DNA from: Cytophagales bacterium
Lineage (GTDB): Bacteria > Bacteroidota > Bacteroidia > Cytophagales > Cyclobacteriaceae
Reading direction: 5' to 3'
Length of the DNA stretch: 64,000 bases
NCBI GenBank assembly: GCA_022360015.1
Contig: JAKSDQ010000247.1
Coordinates: 1-64,000 of the forward strand
Shown: one piece after another, positions 62,704 through 64,000 of the stretch
Layout of the letters: each line of letters begins with the position of its first letter
How positions within the stretch are numbered: the first letter of the stretch is position 1
Made by a program: the position numbers and the translations under genes
Notes under the pieces: generated by a model
The model's database searches: none
What the model saw: only the letters and a program-made list of their open reading frames with translations
What the model was told of the DNA's origin: nothing

Positions 62704-64000
62704 TTACTTATCCAGAGAATTAATCCATGCTGCAATTTTTAATACATCCTCTTTAGGTACCTGTGGCATTGGTGCCATAGGCGTTGCGTAGTCCGGCCAG
62801 TTTTGAGGCTGGGGGTTATAAACCAATGATAATATTTTTTCATTGGAATACTTTCTTTTGGCAATTGCCTTGAAAGGTGGCCCCACCTGTCTTGCGTCGG
62901 TCTGATGGCAGGCAGAGCAGGTGTATTTGGTAAGTAAAGGCTTTATTTCGGCATCAGAGGGCGCTGCTGCTTTGGTGTTTTTTCCGGAGCTTTTAGCCGC
63001 TACCGGCCGGTTTTTTTTGTATGAAATCTGACTTCTCCCCTTACCACCTACCCTGGATGAACGATAAGTGCTGAATTCACCAACCTGTAGTTTTTTCCCA
63101 TCTGCTATTTGGTTAAGTGTATAATAGGCCGTGGGATGTAACAGGGCCATGCTTCCGTCTTTGGAGCGTATACCTGCCAATGTCAGTTCATGCAAATGAT
63201 AAGGCCTTAAATTGTCAATAATCAGGCGTACTTTCATGCCATCTTCAGCCACCTGCACGCCTTTGATTGCCAACTTTTCCTCATTGATTGTGGGACTTCC
63301 ATAAACAGGATGATATTTATAAATATAACTCCTACCGGCATAGGTGTCTAAATTCTCAGCAGATTTCCTGTCAACAGGCAAAGTAAATTCAATCTCAAAC
63401 CCGTCGGGTTGGGATGTAACCGTCTTCATTTCCAAAGGTACATTTCCGGTCCAGACGAGCCGCTGAAGTCCGGAATTCCTGGTACCTGCCGATCCCCATC
63501 CCCGGTTGGTTTCACCGACAAACATCGATCCGTCATGTCCCCAGGTCATCCGCAGCACACCTGACTGGAAACCGCTTCTGAAATCAAAAGCTACACCCTG
63601 ATACGCTCCTTTCACTTTTTCCAGCACCACTCTCATGATTTTACTTTGGCCCTGATCACCTACAAATATTTGTCCTTCAAAGGGTCCGAAAGCTCCGCCT
63701 GTTTCGTCCACTATAATATCGGAATTGGATATCCCCAGTACCCCATGTGGCAGCCATACGGCCGGTAACCTCAGTGTTGGTAATTCCTCCTTCATCTTAT
63801 ATAAAAAGTCCGGATTTTCTTCATCGGTAATATTCTCCGGTTTGACAAATCTGCCATTTTTTTTGACCTGCCTTATGTCTATTTTCTCATAAAACTGTTT
63901 TTCAGTAATTTTTACGGGAGACTCAGGCCTGTCAGCCCATCGTAGTCCTGCCGGATGTCCCGTAAAGGATCCTTCAGTAACATGCCATATTCCCCCTGAA
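62704..64000 (-). CDS. Sugar-dehydrogenase-like beta-propeller protein with C-terminal cytochrome c domain (5' end outside window)
   Basis: The frame is open to the right edge, beyond the first internal ATG at 63795, so the gene is cut by the window. The visible 431 or so residues begin with GIWHVTEGSFTGHPAGLRW and continue through blade-like motifs (AFGPFEGQIFVGDQGQSK, GSMFVGETNRGWGS), as in PQQ-type glucose/sorbosone dehydrogenase-like proteins. A linker leads to a cytochrome c domain with the haem site CSACH in KYTCSACHQTD and a distal methionine in TPMAPMPQVP. It should act in the envelope, passing electrons from an oxidised substrate. A perfect terminator follows. Confidence 0.88.
   Translation of the reverse strand, partial: SGGIWHVTEGSFTGHPAGLRWADRPESPVKITEKQFYEKIDIRQVKKNGRFVKPENITDEENPDFLYKMKEELPTLRLPAVWLPHGVLGISNSDIIVDETGGAFGPFEGQIFVGDQGQSKIMRVVLEKVKGAYQGVAFDFRSGFQSGVLRMTWGHDGSMFVGETNRGWGSAGTRNSGLQRLVWTGNVPLEMKTVTSQPDGFEIEFTLPVDRKSAENLDTYAGRSYIYKYHPVYGSPTINEEKLAIKGVQVAEDGMKVRLIIDNLRPYHLHELTLAGIRSKDGSMALLHPTAYYTLNQIADGKKLQVGEFSTYRSSRVGGKGRSQISYKKNRPVAAKSSGKNTKAAAPSDAEIKPLLTKYTCSACHQTDARQVGPPFKAIAKRKYSNEKILSLVYNPQPQNWPDYATPMAPMPQVPKEDVLKIAAWINSLDK

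Overview
The window reads as chromosomal DNA of a Bacteroidota bacterium, most likely order Cytophagales. The evidence is three SusC-type or Oar-type TonB receptors with CarboxypepD-like N-termini, two SusD lipoproteins, a GldA-type ABC ATPase with GldF/GldG-like partners, TPR-sensor histidine kinases, a TPR-LuxR protein, and promoter-like TAnnTTTG boxes. I see no rRNA, tRNA, CRISPR array, transposase or phage gene. The genus is not determinable from what I can see.

Layout. 1-3.0 kb: end of a SusC gene and its SusD partner. 3.1-8.6 kb: an ABC exporter of one GldA-like ATPase and two tandem GldF-GldG fusion proteins. 8.6-8.9 kb: first copy of a palindromic dispersed repeat. 8.9-15.7 kb, minus strand: a cell-surface signalling unit (ECF sigma, FecR-type anti-sigma, SusC with an N-terminal STN signalling domain, SusD). 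16-26.6 kb: L-2-hydroxyglutarate oxidase, rhodanese, a tandem repeat copy, a YheT-type hydrolase, a TonB receptor followed by a deoxynucleoside kinase, a possible small RNA locus, an Oar-like receptor and a MarR regulator. 26.5-33.8 kb: a block of TPR signalling proteins, namely a membrane histidine kinase, a TPR-LuxR gene broken by two compensating frameshifts, and a soluble histidine kinase.

34-43 kb: small genes, then a complete minus-strand operon for a form-II CO-dehydrogenase/xanthine-dehydrogenase-like molybdenum hydroxylase (Fe-S, molybdopterin and FAD subunits) with its CoxD-type AAA ATPase and CoxE-type VWA protein. 43-54 kb: mixed housekeeping and unknown genes, including 3-hydroxyacyl-CoA dehydrogenase, DapD, an aldo/keto reductase, an HTTM membrane protein, an exported protein with DnaJ-like zinc-knuckle repeats, DUF3108 and SIMPL proteins, and a GH5 glycosidase remnant.

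54.2-59.8 kb: the most coherent and interesting unit. It holds two near-identical palindromes exactly 100 bp apart, a DtxR/MntR-type regulator, and a Mn/Zn/Fe-type ABC importer (binding lipoprotein, ATPase, two permeases). One permease carries a C-terminal DtxR-like winged-helix and metal-binding domain, so the regulator fold occurs twice in one operon, once free and once tethered to the membrane. 59.8-64 kb: a GT39-like membrane protein, a GtrB-like glycosyltransferase, a strong terminator, and the C-terminal part of a large sugar-dehydrogenase-like cytochrome c protein that runs off the right edge.

All functional calls come from reading motifs by eye. No database search was run.
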